This document shows, piece by piece, positions 44,058 through 53,592 of a DNA stretch of 64,000 nt; position 1 is the stretch's first letter, and each line of letters opens with the position of its first letter. Source of the stretch: Sulfitobacter sp. F26169L (GTDB taxonomy: Bacteria > Pseudomonadota > Alphaproteobacteria > Rhodobacterales > Rhodobacteraceae); NCBI RefSeq assembly GCF_026410285.1, contig NZ_JAPMLP010000002.1, positions 255,501 to 319,500 of the forward strand. The letters are read 5' to 3'. The position numbers and the translations under genes were made by a program. The notes beneath the pieces are model-generated. The model searched no databases. It saw only the letters and a program-made list of their open reading frames with translations, and was not told the DNA's origin.

Positions 44058-44273
44058 TCAGTTAAACAGCTCTTCGGGCAACTCACACAATTCTACCTGG
44101 TGGGGCAAGGTTTCCAGAACATGTCTGCCGTCATCGGTATCGCGGATGGAATAGCCATAGCCTGCAAGGCGGTGCTTCCATTCCCGTGCCGACAGCGCAA
44201 CCGCACGCTCGCGTGTAACGATCTGCATCACCTTATCGGTGGTAAAGGCGTCTGTTTTAATAATGATAGACAT
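44058..44273 (-). CDS. Small conserved protein of unknown function
   Basis: 71 residues, soluble (SIIIKTDAFTTDKVMQIVTR; REWKHRLAGYGYSI). The ATG at 44273 has GGAG 7 nt upstream. Not recognised. It lies directly against the LOG gene's stop, tail to tail. Confidence 0.65.
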   Translation of the reverse strand: MSIIIKTDAFTTDKVMQIVTRERAVALSAREWKHRLAGYGYSIRDTDDGRHVLETLPHQVELCELPEELFN

Positions 44274-44619
44274 CACATTTCTCCTGATTAAGCCATCTTG
44301 AGAAACAGTCTCCTGCGTTGGGGTGTCGAGATTCAGATCGTAATATGGCGGAAAGGCGGTTTTTCAGCACGTAAAAGTTGAAAATGACCGCCTGAAGCGC
44401 AAGAAATGCGTTTGCTGCCGAATTCACAAATTTACTATAGCACGTATGGGTTGAATGCGATCAATTGTATTTTTCTACGCTAGCGGGAAAATCATAATAG
44501 CACTCTGCCTGCCCACAAATGACATAACCGAAGAGGCTTTCTGCACAGCCGGGATATATCAAAAAAAGTTTGGCGGTGTTGCTCATACAGAAACAATCCA
44601 AGGAAAGCTGTGCGGCTTC
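44274..44619. other. 346-nt intergenic region with a large hairpin
   Basis: No convincing gene or tRNA. The region is relatively A/T-rich. It holds a long imperfect hairpin at 44354-44393: AGGCGGT plus TTTTCA pairs with TGAAAA plus ACCGCCT, with a 2-nt bulge and 12-nt loop. It could end rlmN transcription (minus strand) or form part of the leader of the small gene at 44058-44273. A 71-codon plus-strand frame here overlaps rlmN and looks spurious. Confidence 0.5.
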
Positions 44620-45804
44620 CTATTGGTTATCGCGCACAACACCGGCCTCGGCTTCAATCTGGCGTCGTGACTTGCGGACGCGCTCGGTCTCGGATTTGAG
44701 CTGACCACAGGCGGCCATGATATCTTCGCCACGCGGTTTACGCACAGGCGATGCATAACCCGCTGCATGGACGATATCAGAGAATGCCCGAATGCGATTG
44801 TTGGAGGATCGCGTATAGGGTGCGCCGGGCCACTCGTTAAACGGGATCAGATTGATTTTGGCGGGAATCCCCTCGATCAGTTTCATCAGACGGTGCGCAT
44901 CTTCGTCACTGTCATTGATGCCATTCAGCATTACGTATTCGAACGTGATCCGCTCGGAATTGGCTGCTTTCGGATACGCGCGTAACGCATCCAGCAACGC
45001 TTCGATGTTCCATTTTTTGTTGATCGGGACAAGTTTGTCGCGCACCTCGTCCGTGGTGGCATGAAACGACACCGCCAGCATGCAGCCGATTTCCTGCGCG
45101 GTACGTGCGATCTCCGGCACTACGCCGGATGTGCTCAAGGTGATGCGGCGACGCGAAAGCTGGATACCTTCGGGATCCATCGCAATCTTCATCGCATCAC
45201 GGACGTTTTCGAAGTTGTATAGCGGCTCGCCCATGCCCATCAGGACAATGTTTGACAAAAGCCGCGCTTCAGGCGTGCGAGTACCACCTTTGGGCCATTC
45301 ATCCAGATCATCACGTGCAACCATGACCTGCCCAATGATTTCACCCGCCGTCAGGTTCCGCACCAGCTTTTGGGTGCCCGTGTGACAGAACGAACACGTC
45401 AATGTGCATCCAACCTGCGAACTGACGCACAGCGTGCCCCGATCGGTTTCGGGGATATACACTACCTCCACCTCGTGACCGCCCGCAATACGCACCAGAT
45501 ATTTGCGCGTACCATCTGTACTGACCTGTTTGGTCACGACCTCCGGCACCTCTACTACAAAGTGCTGCGCCAGCTCGGCACGGAAGCTTTTGCTAAGGTT
45601 GGTCATCGCGTCGAAATCGCGAACGCCCCAATTGTAAATCCACTGCCAAATCTGGCCAACACGCATCTTCGCCTGTTTTTCAGGCGTGCCAATAGCAATC
45701 AATGCATCGCGCATTGCGTCACGGGTAAGCCCGACAAGGTTCTGGGGCCCTTCCGGCAGCTTGCGCGGAATGGTGTGAACATCTTGGGTGATTGGTGCAG
45801 ACAT
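44620..45804 (-). CDS. rlmN: 23S rRNA/tRNA adenine-C2 methyltransferase
   Basis: 394 residues. The radical SAM cluster motif is C-x3-C-x2-C in [15 protein letters not shown], as in RlmN/Cfr. RlmN methylates A2503 of 23S rRNA and A37 of some tRNAs. The C-terminal part contains [16 protein letters not shown] and [10 protein letters not shown], typical of the family. Monocistronic by context, with a terminator of the preceding gene just upstream. Confidence 0.96.
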   Translation of the reverse strand: MSAPITQDVHTIPRKLPEGPQNLVGLTRDAMRDALIAIGTPEKQAKMRVGQIWQWIYNWGVRDFDAMTNLSKSFRAELAQHFVVEVPEVVTKQVSTDGTRKYLVRIAGGHEVEVVYIPETDRGTLCVSSQVGCTLTCSFCHTGTQKLVRNLTAGEIIGQVMVARDDLDEWPKGGTRTPEARLLSNIVLMGMGEPLYNFENVRDAMKIAMDPEGIQLSRRRITLSTSGVVPEIARTAQEIGCMLAVSFHATTDEVRDKLVPINKKWNIEALLDALRAYPKAANSERITFEYVMLNGINDSDEDAHRLMKLIEGIPAKINLIPFNEWPGAPYTRSSNNRIRAFSDIVHAAGYASPVRKPRGEDIMAACGQLKSETERVRKSRRQIEAEAGVVRDNQ

Positions 45805-45851
45805 GGGTGCGATTCCTATCAGGGGTTCCGCGTTATATAGGTGTTCTGTGC

Positions 45852-45891
45852 GAAAAATGAAAACAGCCCCGCCCGATACCGGATGGAGCTG
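45852..45891 (-). terminator. Terminator after the IalB-like gene
   Basis: On the minus strand an imperfect stem (CAGC...GCTG outer, CCG/CGG inner, with small internal mismatches) is followed by TTTTCATTTTT. It lies about 20 nt past the stop of the IalB-like gene and before rlmN. Confidence 0.6.
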
Positions 45892-45911
45892 CCATAAACT
45901 CTAGGTTAAAT

Positions 45912-46442
45912 TCAGCCGCCGCAGCGTTTCGCCGCATCTTCTACAGCCGCAGTGAACCCCAACAATGAAAACGTATCTTCTGTTTTCGTTCCGCGGCCCG
46001 AACGGCCTGTCAGCTTGGCATCGGCGCCACGCTTCATCGCAGTGATAATCTTTGAATCGTCCGCAGTAGTCGCAGGCCACGCCCACTCCCCCTCGGTAAA
46101 CAACTCAAATGAACTTCCCGAAATATCCATTGTAACGGTAGAACCACTCGCAAACGGATAACCTCCGGTAAAGGCAACCTGCCCCTTGGCACCTGCACTG
46201 GGTCGATAAAATACCATCAGCAAAGTCTGACCACGGTTTACAGCAACCACACGCCCATCGCGGGAGTTTACGGTCTCTTTTGGCGTAGAAACGCCCCAAC
46301 ACTCGGTCGGGTTATCCTCTACGAACACACTCCAGTCGGTCTTTGCCGCAACGCGATTGGTGCTCTGGCTCTGCGCCCAAGCGCCGCCCGCTATGAGGCC
46401 CGTCATCAGTGCAGCACATACACCCGTTCTCAAAAATGCCAT
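45912..46442 (-). CDS. Invasion-associated locus B (IalB)-like exported protein
   Basis: 176 residues. A signal peptide (hydrophobic stretch to GGAWAQ) is followed by a domain with WSVFVEDNPTECWGVSTP, FELFTEGEWAWPA and GFTAAVEDAAKRCGG, the pattern of IalB-family proteins. The two Cys (ECWG and KRCGG) may form a disulfide. Periplasmic; cellular role unknown in free-living bacteria. ATG at 46442 is chosen because the signal peptide begins there. Confidence 0.78.
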   Translation of the reverse strand: MAFLRTGVCAALMTGLIAGGAWAQSQSTNRVAAKTDWSVFVEDNPTECWGVSTPKETVNSRDGRVVAVNRGQTLLMVFYRPSAGAKGQVAFTGGYPFASGSTVTMDISGSSFELFTEGEWAWPATTADDSKIITAMKRGADAKLTGRSGRGTKTEDTFSLLGFTAAVEDAAKRCGG

Positions 46443-46636
46443 CAGTCCAAATCTCCAGCCGTCTTGTTGCCTCAACACTTAATGCAAACCAACGCTGCGG
46501 CCCCTTTAAATTGGGTCATTCTATTGCAATGGTTTGCGATCTTCTCGACAACAAACACCATAACGCGAAAGACGCGAGTACTGAAACCCCGCATTGGCAG
46601 GTTTTCGCCCATAATATACGCCAAAAGGAACCAACT

Positions 46637-47617
46637 ATGATCTCTCCCGCACCGTTTGCCGAAATCTGGCGTGGCCCTTTTCTGGAAAGTGTCCATTCCG
46701 GCCATGCCGTCATCTGCGACTCATCAGGCCAGATCATGGATGCTTGGGGCGATCCCGATGCAATTGTTCTACCCAGAAGTTCTTCAAAAATGATGCAGGC
46801 TCTGCCCCTGATAAGGTCCGGCGCAGCGGACGCATTCAACCTTACCACTCAACAACTCGCGCTTGCATGCGCCTCCCATCAAGGCGCAACAATCCACGTC
46901 GATGCTGTGGGTGACTGGATGAAGGATCTCGGCCTGAAAGATGAAGCATTCCGTTGCGGGCCACAGGAATCACGTGATCGCGCCACGATGGTGGCGCAAA
47001 TCCGCGCCCACGAAAGCCCCTGCCGGATACACAACAACTGCTCGGGCAAACACGCAGGCTTTCTTACACTCGCCCGCCATCTCGGCGCAGGACCTGATTA
47101 CACCGATCCCGACCACCCGGTACAACGCGCCTGCCTCGAAGCATTCGAAGACGTAACGCAGCAGAAAAGTCCGGGATACGGAATAGACGGCTGCTCGGCC
47201 CCGAATTACGCCGCAACCCTGCACGGAGTCGCCCGCGCCATGGCACATTTTGCAGCAGCCGGATCAGACAGTGCCGAAACACGTCTGCATCAGGCGATGC
47301 GCCTGCACCCCGAACTGGTCGCAGGCGAAGGTCGCGCCTGCACCGAACTTATGCGCGCCTGTGATGGCAAAGTCGCTCTTAAAACCGGCGCGGAGGGATT
47401 TTTCGTTGCTATCCTTCCAGAACGCGGCATCGGCATCGCCCTGAAAGCCGCTTGCGGCACAACCCGCGCCGCCGAAGCGGCCATTGCCGCATTGCTTGTC
47501 CGTCTAGGCGCCCTTGACGCAAACCACCCCGCAGCCCTCAAACGGATCAACGCACCCATCACCAACTGGGACGGATTGCGCACAGGCATACTCAAACCCG
47601 CCGCTGGACTACTCTAA
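46637..47617 (+). CDS. L-asparaginase II family protein
   Basis: 326 residues. The family pattern FLESVHSGHAVICDSSGQI, LPRSSSKMMQALPLI and HNNCSGKHAGFL fits the thermolabile (Rhizobium-type) asparaginase II family, unrelated to E. coli AnsB. It hydrolyses asparagine to aspartate and ammonia. ATG at 46637 has AAAAGGA upstream; the frame extends further upstream only antisense to the IalB-like gene. Confidence 0.88.
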   Translation: MISPAPFAEIWRGPFLESVHSGHAVICDSSGQIMDAWGDPDAIVLPRSSSKMMQALPLIRSGAADAFNLTTQQLALACASHQGATIHVDAVGDWMKDLGLKDEAFRCGPQESRDRATMVAQIRAHESPCRIHNNCSGKHAGFLTLARHLGAGPDYTDPDHPVQRACLEAFEDVTQQKSPGYGIDGCSAPNYAATLHGVARAMAHFAAAGSDSAETRLHQAMRLHPELVAGEGRACTELMRACDGKVALKTGAEGFFVAILPERGIGIALKAACGTTRAAEAAIAALLVRLGALDANHPAALKRINAPITNWDGLRTGILKPAAGLL

Positions 47618-47639
47618 TTTTTCTTTTGGCTAAAAATAT

Positions 47640-47690
47640 CCCGGGGGAATTGGCCCTCGGGCCAAGGGGGCAGCGCCCCTCCCCCTCCCC
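47640..47690. repeat. Extragenic double hairpin / candidate dispersed repeat
   Basis: Between convergent genes: a T-rich / A-rich lead-in (TTTTCTTTTGGCTAAAAATA), then CCCGGGGG, a stem TTGGCC-CTCG-GGCCAA (47650-47665) and a second stem GGGGC-AGC-GCCCC (47667-47679), then C-rich sequence. The AAATATCCCGGGGG block followed by G/C-rich hairpins is, to my recollection, common downstream of genes in Rhodobacteraceae. Only one copy is in this window. Probably a bidirectional terminator. Confidence 0.55.
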
Positions 47691-47691
47691 G

Positions 47692-48567
47692 TCAAAGTAC
47701 AAACTCTGATCTGGCAAATCCCTGCACGTACAACAACGCTGTCAGGTCGCCGAAATTTATCCGTACATCACATTGCGCAGCAACAGACGGTTTTGCATGT
47801 AGTGCCACGCCCATGCCTGCTCTCTCAAGCATGCCCAGATCGTTGGCACCGTCACCCACTGCAATTACATCGGCATCCGAAATTCCCAGCCGCGCGGTGA
47901 TATCTTCCAGCGCGTCTACTTTCGCCTGCTTGCCAAGGATCGGCAGCCCGACCTCTCCTGTCAAAATACTATCGCTTACCAGTAATATATTTGCGCGGTT
48001 TTCATCAAAGCCCAGCCGTTCCGCCACCTGGGATGTAAAGGCTGTAAACCCACCCGAAACCAAGGCCGTGTAAGCACCCTGCGCTTTCATCGTGGCCAGC
48101 AATGTCGCCCCGCCTGACATCAATGTGATCCGCTCCGCCAGCACTTTTGCAATCACCTCTTCGGGCAATCCCTTCAGCAAACCAACCCGCTCACGCAGCG
48201 CACCATCAAAATCCAGCTCGCCATTCATGGCACGCGCTGTAATGTCCTTTACGCGCGCGCCGACTCCCGCCTCATCAGCAAGCTCGTCAATGCATTCCTG
48301 TTCGATCATCGTGCTATCCATATCGGCCAGTAGCATCTTTTTGCGACGGCCTGTCGACGGCACAACAATCAAATCAACGCCCATCGCCTGACAGCTTTCC
48401 CAAACCTCCCACAGGTTTTCCGGCAGAACGGCCAGTGAAAACTCCGCCGCCTCGTCAGGGCTCAACCAGACAGCATCACCGCCACCCCATGCATTGCGCA
48501 GCGATTCGACCAGCGCCGGATCAAGGTTGCGCTTGCTCGGCGCGGTAAGAAGGACGGCAGTAAACAT
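47692..48567 (-). CDS. serB: Phosphoserine phosphatase
   Basis: 291 residues, HAD family. Catalytic DMDSTMIEQECIDELAD, the motif VSGGFTAFTSQVAERLGF and GDGANDLGML are all present; an N-terminal ACT-like regulatory part covers about 1-80. It removes phosphate from phosphoserine, the last step of serine synthesis. The ATG at 48567 (MFTAVLLTAP) fits the family; the frame stays open far upstream only antisense to serC. Divergent from serC. Confidence 0.95.
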   Translation of the reverse strand: MFTAVLLTAPSKRNLDPALVESLRNAWGGGDAVWLSPDEAAEFSLAVLPENLWEVWESCQAMGVDLIVVPSTGRRKKMLLADMDSTMIEQECIDELADEAGVGARVKDITARAMNGELDFDGALRERVGLLKGLPEEVIAKVLAERITLMSGGATLLATMKAQGAYTALVSGGFTAFTSQVAERLGFDENRANILLVSDSILTGEVGLPILGKQAKVDALEDITARLGISDADVIAVGDGANDLGMLERAGMGVALHAKPSVAAQCDVRINFGDLTALLYVQGFARSEFVL

Positions 48568-48609
48568 ATCAAAGTTTCCGATCAGCGTCAGGAAGGTCGC
48601 AAAAAGCCT

Positions 48610-48700
48610 ACAAGACGGCGGTTTAGCCTTGAATGCCGCCTTGTGCCAGAGGGCAACCGCCCGTAAATCAGTCAGTGGGACACCCTTCCCCAACGAAGGG
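48610..48700 (+). promoter_or_regulatory. Structured leader of serC, candidate RNA element
   Basis: Three hairpins precede serC. (I) 48610-48644: ACAA plus GGCGG pairs with CCGCC plus TTGT, with a 3-nt bulge. (II) 48651-48662: GGGC-AACC-GCCC. (III) 48683-48700: CCCTTC-CCCAAC-GAAGGG, 23 nt before the ATG. A 'serC motif' RNA has been reported upstream of serC in Alphaproteobacteria; I think this may be a member but cannot confirm the consensus. Confidence 0.45.
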
Positions 48701-48723
48701 CGAATATCTGAGAGGATAGCATA

Positions 48724-49863
48724 ATGGCTATTGACCAACCTACGGCGCGGCCCGTGAATCCGCGTTTTTCTTCCGGCCCCTGCGCCAAACCCCCCACATT
48801 TGATCTGGCAAAACTGTCCGGCGCGCCCTTGGGCCGCAGCCACCGCGCTGCCCCCGGCAAGGCAAAACTGCTGGAAGCGATCGACACAACGCGCGAAGTT
48901 CTGGGCGTGCCTGATGATTACAAAATCGGCATCGTGCCAGCGTCTGACACTGGCGCGTATGAAATGGCCATGTGGAACCTGCTGGGCGAACGGCATGTGG
49001 AAATGCTGGCATGGGAAAGCTTCGGGGCCGGTTGGGTGACCGACGCGCTGAAACAACTCAAGATCGATGCGACAGAAAGAACCGCCCCCTACGGCGAGAT
49101 CGTCGATCTGGACGGTGTGAATTTCGATAACGATGTTTGCTTTACCTATAACGGCACCACGTCGGGCGTGCGCGTGCCTGCGGATTTTGACATTCCCGCT
49201 GACCGCAAAGGCCTGACACTGTGCGATGCGACATCTGCCGCTTTCGCGATGGACCTGCCATGGGATCGTCTGGACGCCACAACCTTCAGTTGGCAAAAAG
49301 TGCTGGGCGGCGAAGCGGCCCACGGGATGCTCATCCTGTCCCCACGCGCGGTTGAGCGTCTGGAAAACTACACGCCTGCATGGCCCCTGCCAAAAATCTT
49401 CCGCCTGACCAAAGGCGGCAAGTTGATCGAGGGTATCTTCAAGGGTGAGACAATCAACACCCCTTCCATGCTCTGCGTCGAGGATTACCTGCTTGCGCTG
49501 GATTGGGCGAAATCCGTAGGCGGCCTGAAAGGTCTGATCGCCCGTGCTGACGCCAATACTGCGGCGATAAACGCCTTTGTAGAGACACATGACTGGCTTG
49601 AATTCCTTGCCGTTGATCCGGCCACCCGCTCCAACACTTCTGTATGTCTGAAGTTCAACGATCCGCGGATCAGTGATGGCGCAGCGTTTGCCAAAGCCGT
49701 TGCAAAGCGGTTGGCGGATGAAAACGTCGCGCTGGATGTCGGCGCTTACCGTGACGCACCTGCGGGCCTGCGCATCTGGTGTGGTGCCACAGTCGAAACA
49801 AGCGATATCGAAGCGATGCTGCCTTGGCTCGACTACGCATTCAACGCTGAACTCAACGCATAA
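48724..49863 (+). CDS. serC: Phosphoserine aminotransferase
   Basis: 379 residues, the long alphaproteobacterial SerC form. The start [19 protein letters not shown], the cofactor Lys in [17 protein letters not shown] and [14 protein letters not shown] are conserved. It converts 3-phosphohydroxypyruvate to phosphoserine with glutamate. 59 nt upstream of serA in the same direction. A run of seven T at 49901-49907 in the gap might attenuate serA. Confidence 0.95.
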   Translation: MAIDQPTARPVNPRFSSGPCAKPPTFDLAKLSGAPLGRSHRAAPGKAKLLEAIDTTREVLGVPDDYKIGIVPASDTGAYEMAMWNLLGERHVEMLAWESFGAGWVTDALKQLKIDATERTAPYGEIVDLDGVNFDNDVCFTYNGTTSGVRVPADFDIPADRKGLTLCDATSAAFAMDLPWDRLDATTFSWQKVLGGEAAHGMLILSPRAVERLENYTPAWPLPKIFRLTKGGKLIEGIFKGETINTPSMLCVEDYLLALDWAKSVGGLKGLIARADANTAAINAFVETHDWLEFLAVDPATRSNTSVCLKFNDPRISDGAAFAKAVAKRLADENVALDVGAYRDAPAGLRIWCGATVETSDIEAMLPWLDYAFNAELNA

Positions 49864-49922
49864 ACTGCGTGGGGACTATCCCTCCGCGCACCCTCCCCTG
49901 TTTTTTTCAAAGGACCGCACCC

Positions 49923-51518
49923 ATGGCGCCTAAAGTACTCATTTCCGACAAACTCAGCGATGCAGCTGTTCAAATCTTCAAAGACCGCGGCATCGACGTG
50001 GATTTCCAGCCCGATCTGGGCAAGGACAAAGACAAGCTGGCGGAAGTCATCGGCAACTACGATGGCCTTGCCATTCGCTCTGCTACAAAAGTGACCGAGA
50101 AGATCCTCGCCGCGGCGCCGAACCTCAAAGTCATTGGTCGCGCCGGTATCGGGACTGATAACATCGACAAAGACGCAGCCTCCAAAAAGGGTGTGATCGT
50201 GATGAACACGCCTTTCGGCAATATGATCACAACTGCAGAACACGCGATCGCGATGATGTTTGCCGTCGCGCGCCAGATTCCGGAGGCGTCCGCCTCGACC
50301 CATGCCGGGAAATGGGAAAAATCCAAATTCATGGGTGTCGAGCTTACCGGCAAGACGTTGGGCGTTATCGGTGCAGGAAACATCGGCGGTATCGTGTGTG
50401 ACCGTGCGCGCGGTTTGAAGATGAAAGTTATCGCGTTCGATCCCTTCCTTGGCGAAGAAAAGGCCGCCAAAATGGGGGTGGAGCGGGTTGAACTGGACGA
50501 ATTGCTCAAGCGCTCTGACTTTATTACGCTGCACGTGCCATTCACCGAGCAGACCAACAACATTCTGAGCCGTGAAAACCTTGAGAAAACAAAAAAGGGC
50601 GTGCGTATCATCAACTGTGCGCGTGGCGGACTGGTGGACGAAGAAGCGCTGGCCGACCTTCTGAAATCCGGCCATGTGGCGGGTGCTGCATTTGACGTAT
50701 TCAAAGAAGAGCCGGCCAAGGAAAACCCGTTGTTCAACCTGCCCAACGTGGTCTGCACACCGCACCTTGGTGCGGCGACTAGCGAAGCGCAGGAAAACGT
50801 GGCACTGCAAGTGGCAGAACAGATGTCTGATTACCTGCTGACGGGGGCCGTCAGCAACGCACTCAACATGCCGTCCGTTACCGCCGAAGAGGCGCAGGTT
50901 ATGGGGCCGTGGCTGAAGCTATCAGGTCATCTCGGATCGTTCATCGGTCAGCTCACCGACGAGCCGATCAAGGCAATCAACATCCTTTATGACGGTGTTG
51001 TGTCGGATATGAACATTGATGCGCTGAACTGCGGCGTCATCGCAGGGATTATGAAACGCGCCAATCCTGATGTGAACATGGTATCGGCACCTGTTGTCGC
51101 CAAGGAAAAAGGCATCCAGATTTCCACAACCAATCAGGATAAATCCGGCGTTTTCGACGGCTATATCAAGGTGACTGTTGTTACGGAAAAACGCGAGCGT
51201 TCCATTGCCGGCACAGTTTTCTCGGACGGCAAGCCGCGGTTTATCCAGATCAAGGGGATCACCATCGACGCCGAAGTGGGCGCGCACATGGTCTATACCA
51301 CCAACGAAGACGTGCCCGGCATTATCGGTACGCTGGGCAATACAATGGGCGAAAACGGCGTGAATATCGCCAACTTTACGCTGGGCCGTTCGGCTGCGAA
51401 GGGTGAAGCGATTGCGCTGCTGTACGTCGACGAGCCTGTACCGGCGACAGTGGTGAAGAAGCTACACGACACCGGAATGTTCAACCAGATCAAGGTGCTG
51501 GAATTCGACGTCGCTTAA
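49923..51518 (+). CDS. serA: D-3-phosphoglycerate dehydrogenase
   Basis: 531 residues, the long SerA type. The NAD-binding motif LGVIGAGNIGGIVCDRARG is at about 146-164, the catalytic region CARGGLVDEEAL follows, then an intervening domain and a C-terminal ACT domain (VPGIIGTLGNTMGENGVNIA) for serine feedback. First enzyme of the serine pathway. ATG at 49923 has AAAGGA 10 nt upstream and gives the family N-terminus. Confidence 0.96.
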   Translation: MAPKVLISDKLSDAAVQIFKDRGIDVDFQPDLGKDKDKLAEVIGNYDGLAIRSATKVTEKILAAAPNLKVIGRAGIGTDNIDKDAASKKGVIVMNTPFGNMITTAEHAIAMMFAVARQIPEASASTHAGKWEKSKFMGVELTGKTLGVIGAGNIGGIVCDRARGLKMKVIAFDPFLGEEKAAKMGVERVELDELLKRSDFITLHVPFTEQTNNILSRENLEKTKKGVRIINCARGGLVDEEALADLLKSGHVAGAAFDVFKEEPAKENPLFNLPNVVCTPHLGAATSEAQENVALQVAEQMSDYLLTGAVSNALNMPSVTAEEAQVMGPWLKLSGHLGSFIGQLTDEPIKAINILYDGVVSDMNIDALNCGVIAGIMKRANPDVNMVSAPVVAKEKGIQISTTNQDKSGVFDGYIKVTVVTEKRERSIAGTVFSDGKPRFIQIKGITIDAEVGAHMVYTTNEDVPGIIGTLGNTMGENGVNIANFTLGRSAAKGEAIALLYVDEPVPATVVKKLHDTGMFNQIKVLEFDVA

Positions 51519-51539
51519 AGCTACCCATACTTTATCTGA

Positions 51540-51573
51540 CAGGCGCGGCTCTGACGGGGCCGCGCCTGTTTTT
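51540..51573 (+). terminator. Intrinsic terminator after serA
   Basis: Perfect 10-bp stem CAGGCGCGGC / GCCGCGCCTG with a 9-nt loop, followed by five T. Starts 22 nt after the serA stop and ends just before the next ribosome site (GGAGG). Confidence 0.9.
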
Positions 51574-51586
51574 CGTTGGAGGTTCC

Positions 51587-52327
51587 ATGACAAAACCAAT
51601 TTACGCCATCGGTGATATACACGGCCATCTGGCCGAGTTGATCCGCGTTCTGGCCTTGATCGAGGCCGATGGTGGCAAAGATGCCGAAGTTGTATTTCTT
51701 GGCGATTATACCGACCGTGGCCCCGACTCTGCCGGTGTTCTTGATCTGCTGATTGAAGGGGTCGCGGCGGGTAAGTCATGGCGCTGCCTGAAGGGAAATC
51801 ACGACCGCATGTTCAGCTGGTTCATGCGCGATTATCCTCTGCATGATGCGTTTTTGCCTGTGTATCTTTATTGGCTCCACACCCGTTTAGGCGGTGATGC
51901 GACACTGGCCTCGTATGGCATCAAAGTGACCGAGACAGAGCGACAGACGGTTGTACACAAGCTCGCAAAATCGGCTGTCCCGCAGGCGCATATAGATTTT
52001 CTGAACACCCTCGCGCACAGCTATGAAACGGTCGATTTGTTTTTTGCCCATGCAGGTATTCGTCCTGGAGTGCCGCTGTCCGGGCAGGATGAAGAAGATC
52101 TGCTGTGGATTCGCAAGGAGTTCCACCTCGACAAGCGCGATCACGGCAAGCTGGTGGTTCATGGCCACACCCCCGTCAAAGCAGTGACCCATTATGGTAA
52201 CCGCGTGAATCTGGATGCCGGTGCCGGATATGGAAGACCGCTGGCCGCAGTTGTATTTGAAGGGCGGGAATGCTGGTCACTTTCGGATCAAGGGCGTATC
52301 GCTTTGCACCCCGAGAGTTTTATCTGA
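51587..52327 (+). CDS. Metallophosphoesterase (Ser/Thr phosphatase type)
   Basis: 246 residues. The calcineurin-like metal motifs GDIHGH, GDYTDRGPDS, GNHD and HGHTPV occur in order. Related to bacterial PrpA/ApaH-like protein phosphatases. Substrate unknown: phosphoprotein or dinucleoside polyphosphate. A strong GGAGG precedes the ATG. Separated from serA by a terminator but needs its own promoter or read-through. Confidence 0.9.
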   Translation: MTKPIYAIGDIHGHLAELIRVLALIEADGGKDAEVVFLGDYTDRGPDSAGVLDLLIEGVAAGKSWRCLKGNHDRMFSWFMRDYPLHDAFLPVYLYWLHTRLGGDATLASYGIKVTETERQTVVHKLAKSAVPQAHIDFLNTLAHSYETVDLFFAHAGIRPGVPLSGQDEEDLLWIRKEFHLDKRDHGKLVVHGHTPVKAVTHYGNRVNLDAGAGYGRPLAAVVFEGRECWSLSDQGRIALHPESFI

Positions 52328-52408
52328 AATGCAGTCTGACGGAACGTAGGGGCTGACAATCCATGCAAGCCTTTCTAGGTTAAGCCGAACATAATCAGGA
52401 GAAAACCC

Positions 52409-53587
52409 ATGTCAGACGATATTGTCATTCTGAGCGGCGCACGTACCGCTATTGGTACTTTCGGCGGCGCGCTGGCGGGAACACCGGCCACAACACTGGG
52501 CGCAACCGTCGCGCGCGAAGCATTGGCGCGCGCAGGCGTTGAAGGCGGCCAGATCGGGCATGTCGTATTTGGCAACGTCATCAATACAGAGCCGCGCGAC
52601 ATGTATCTTAGCCGCGTTGCCGCGATGGAAGCAGGGGTGCCTGATGCGGTACCTGCAATGAACGTTAACCGTTTGTGCGGTTCGGGCGTTCAGGCGATTG
52701 TTTCCGCTGTTCAATCGCTCATGTTGGGCGACGCTGAATTTGCACTGGCTGGCGGCGCAGAGAGCATGAGCCGCGCCCCCTATATCCTTCCCGCCGCACG
52801 TTGGGGACAGAAAATGGGTGATGTTGCCTCGCAAGATATGTTGCTGGGCACGCTGAACTGCCCTTTCGGAACCGGGCACATGGGCATCACGGCAGAAAAT
52901 GTCGCCGGAGAGCACGAAGTAACCCGCGCAGAGCAGGATGCCTTCGCCATGCAGTCACAAGAACGTGCCGCAGCTGCGATTGAGGCCGGATATTTCAAAG
53001 AACAGATCGTTTCTGTCGACGTGCGCAAGGGCCGCGATACGGTAGCTTTCGAGGTAGACGAACATCCAAAAGCAACAACGCTTGAGAAGTTGGCAGGTTT
53101 GCGTCCGGTGTTTCAGAAAGACGGGACCGTGACAGCTGGCAATGCTTCGGGCATCAACGATGGTGCGGCAGCGCTGGTTCTGGCGCGCGAATCTGCGGCG
53201 GCATCAAGCGGATTGCGCCCGCTGGCGCGGATTATCGGGTATGCGCACGCAGGGGTACGCCCCGAAGTCATGGGCATCGGGCCAATCCCCGCCGTTACAA
53301 AGCTGCTGGAGAAAACCGGCCTTACGGCGGCAGATTTCGACGTGATCGAAAGCAACGAAGCTTTCGCATCCCAAGCGCTGGCCGTGAGCAAGGCGCTGGA
53401 TTTTGACCCGGCGAAAGTAAACCCGAACGGCGGCGCAATCGCGCTGGGCCACCCTGTCGGGGCGACCGGTGCAATCATCACTGTCAAAGCGCTGTACGAA
53501 CTGGAGCGGATCGGTGGAAAACGTGCGTTGATCACCATGTGCATCGGCGGCGGTCAGGGCATCGCACTGGCGATTGAACGGATGTGA
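52409..53587 (+). CDS. Acetyl-CoA C-acyltransferase (thiolase)
   Basis: 392 residues. Active-site Cys90 in NRLCGSGVQA, His in ALGHPVGATGA and the second Cys in MCIGGGQGIA near the C-terminus are intact. Thiolase fold, either degradative or the biosynthetic acetoacetyl-CoA type (PhaA/BktB-like). Position gives no strong pathway clue. Followed by a very strong stem-loop. Confidence 0.93.
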   Translation: MSDDIVILSGARTAIGTFGGALAGTPATTLGATVAREALARAGVEGGQIGHVVFGNVINTEPRDMYLSRVAAMEAGVPDAVPAMNVNRLCGSGVQAIVSAVQSLMLGDAEFALAGGAESMSRAPYILPAARWGQKMGDVASQDMLLGTLNCPFGTGHMGITAENVAGEHEVTRAEQDAFAMQSQERAAAAIEAGYFKEQIVSVDVRKGRDTVAFEVDEHPKATTLEKLAGLRPVFQKDGTVTAGNASGINDGAAALVLARESAAASSGLRPLARIIGYAHAGVRPEVMGIGPIPAVTKLLEKTGLTAADFDVIESNEAFASQALAVSKALDFDPAKVNPNGGAIALGHPVGATGAIITVKALYELERIGGKRALITMCIGGGQGIALAIERM

Positions 53588-53592
53588 CTATT

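Noticed and set aside
44455..44670. 71-codon plus-strand frame in the rlmN downstream region
   Set aside because: Overlaps rlmN, has no ribosome site and no family features.
48568..49590. Long upstream extension of the serB frame (about 340 codons)
   Set aside because: It runs antisense through serC, and SerB homologues begin at MFTAVLLTAP (48567). It is a codon-bias shadow.
49864..49922. Terminator/attenuator between serC and serA
   Set aside because: A T7 run is present, but the pairing before it is weak and irregular; mentioned under serC only.
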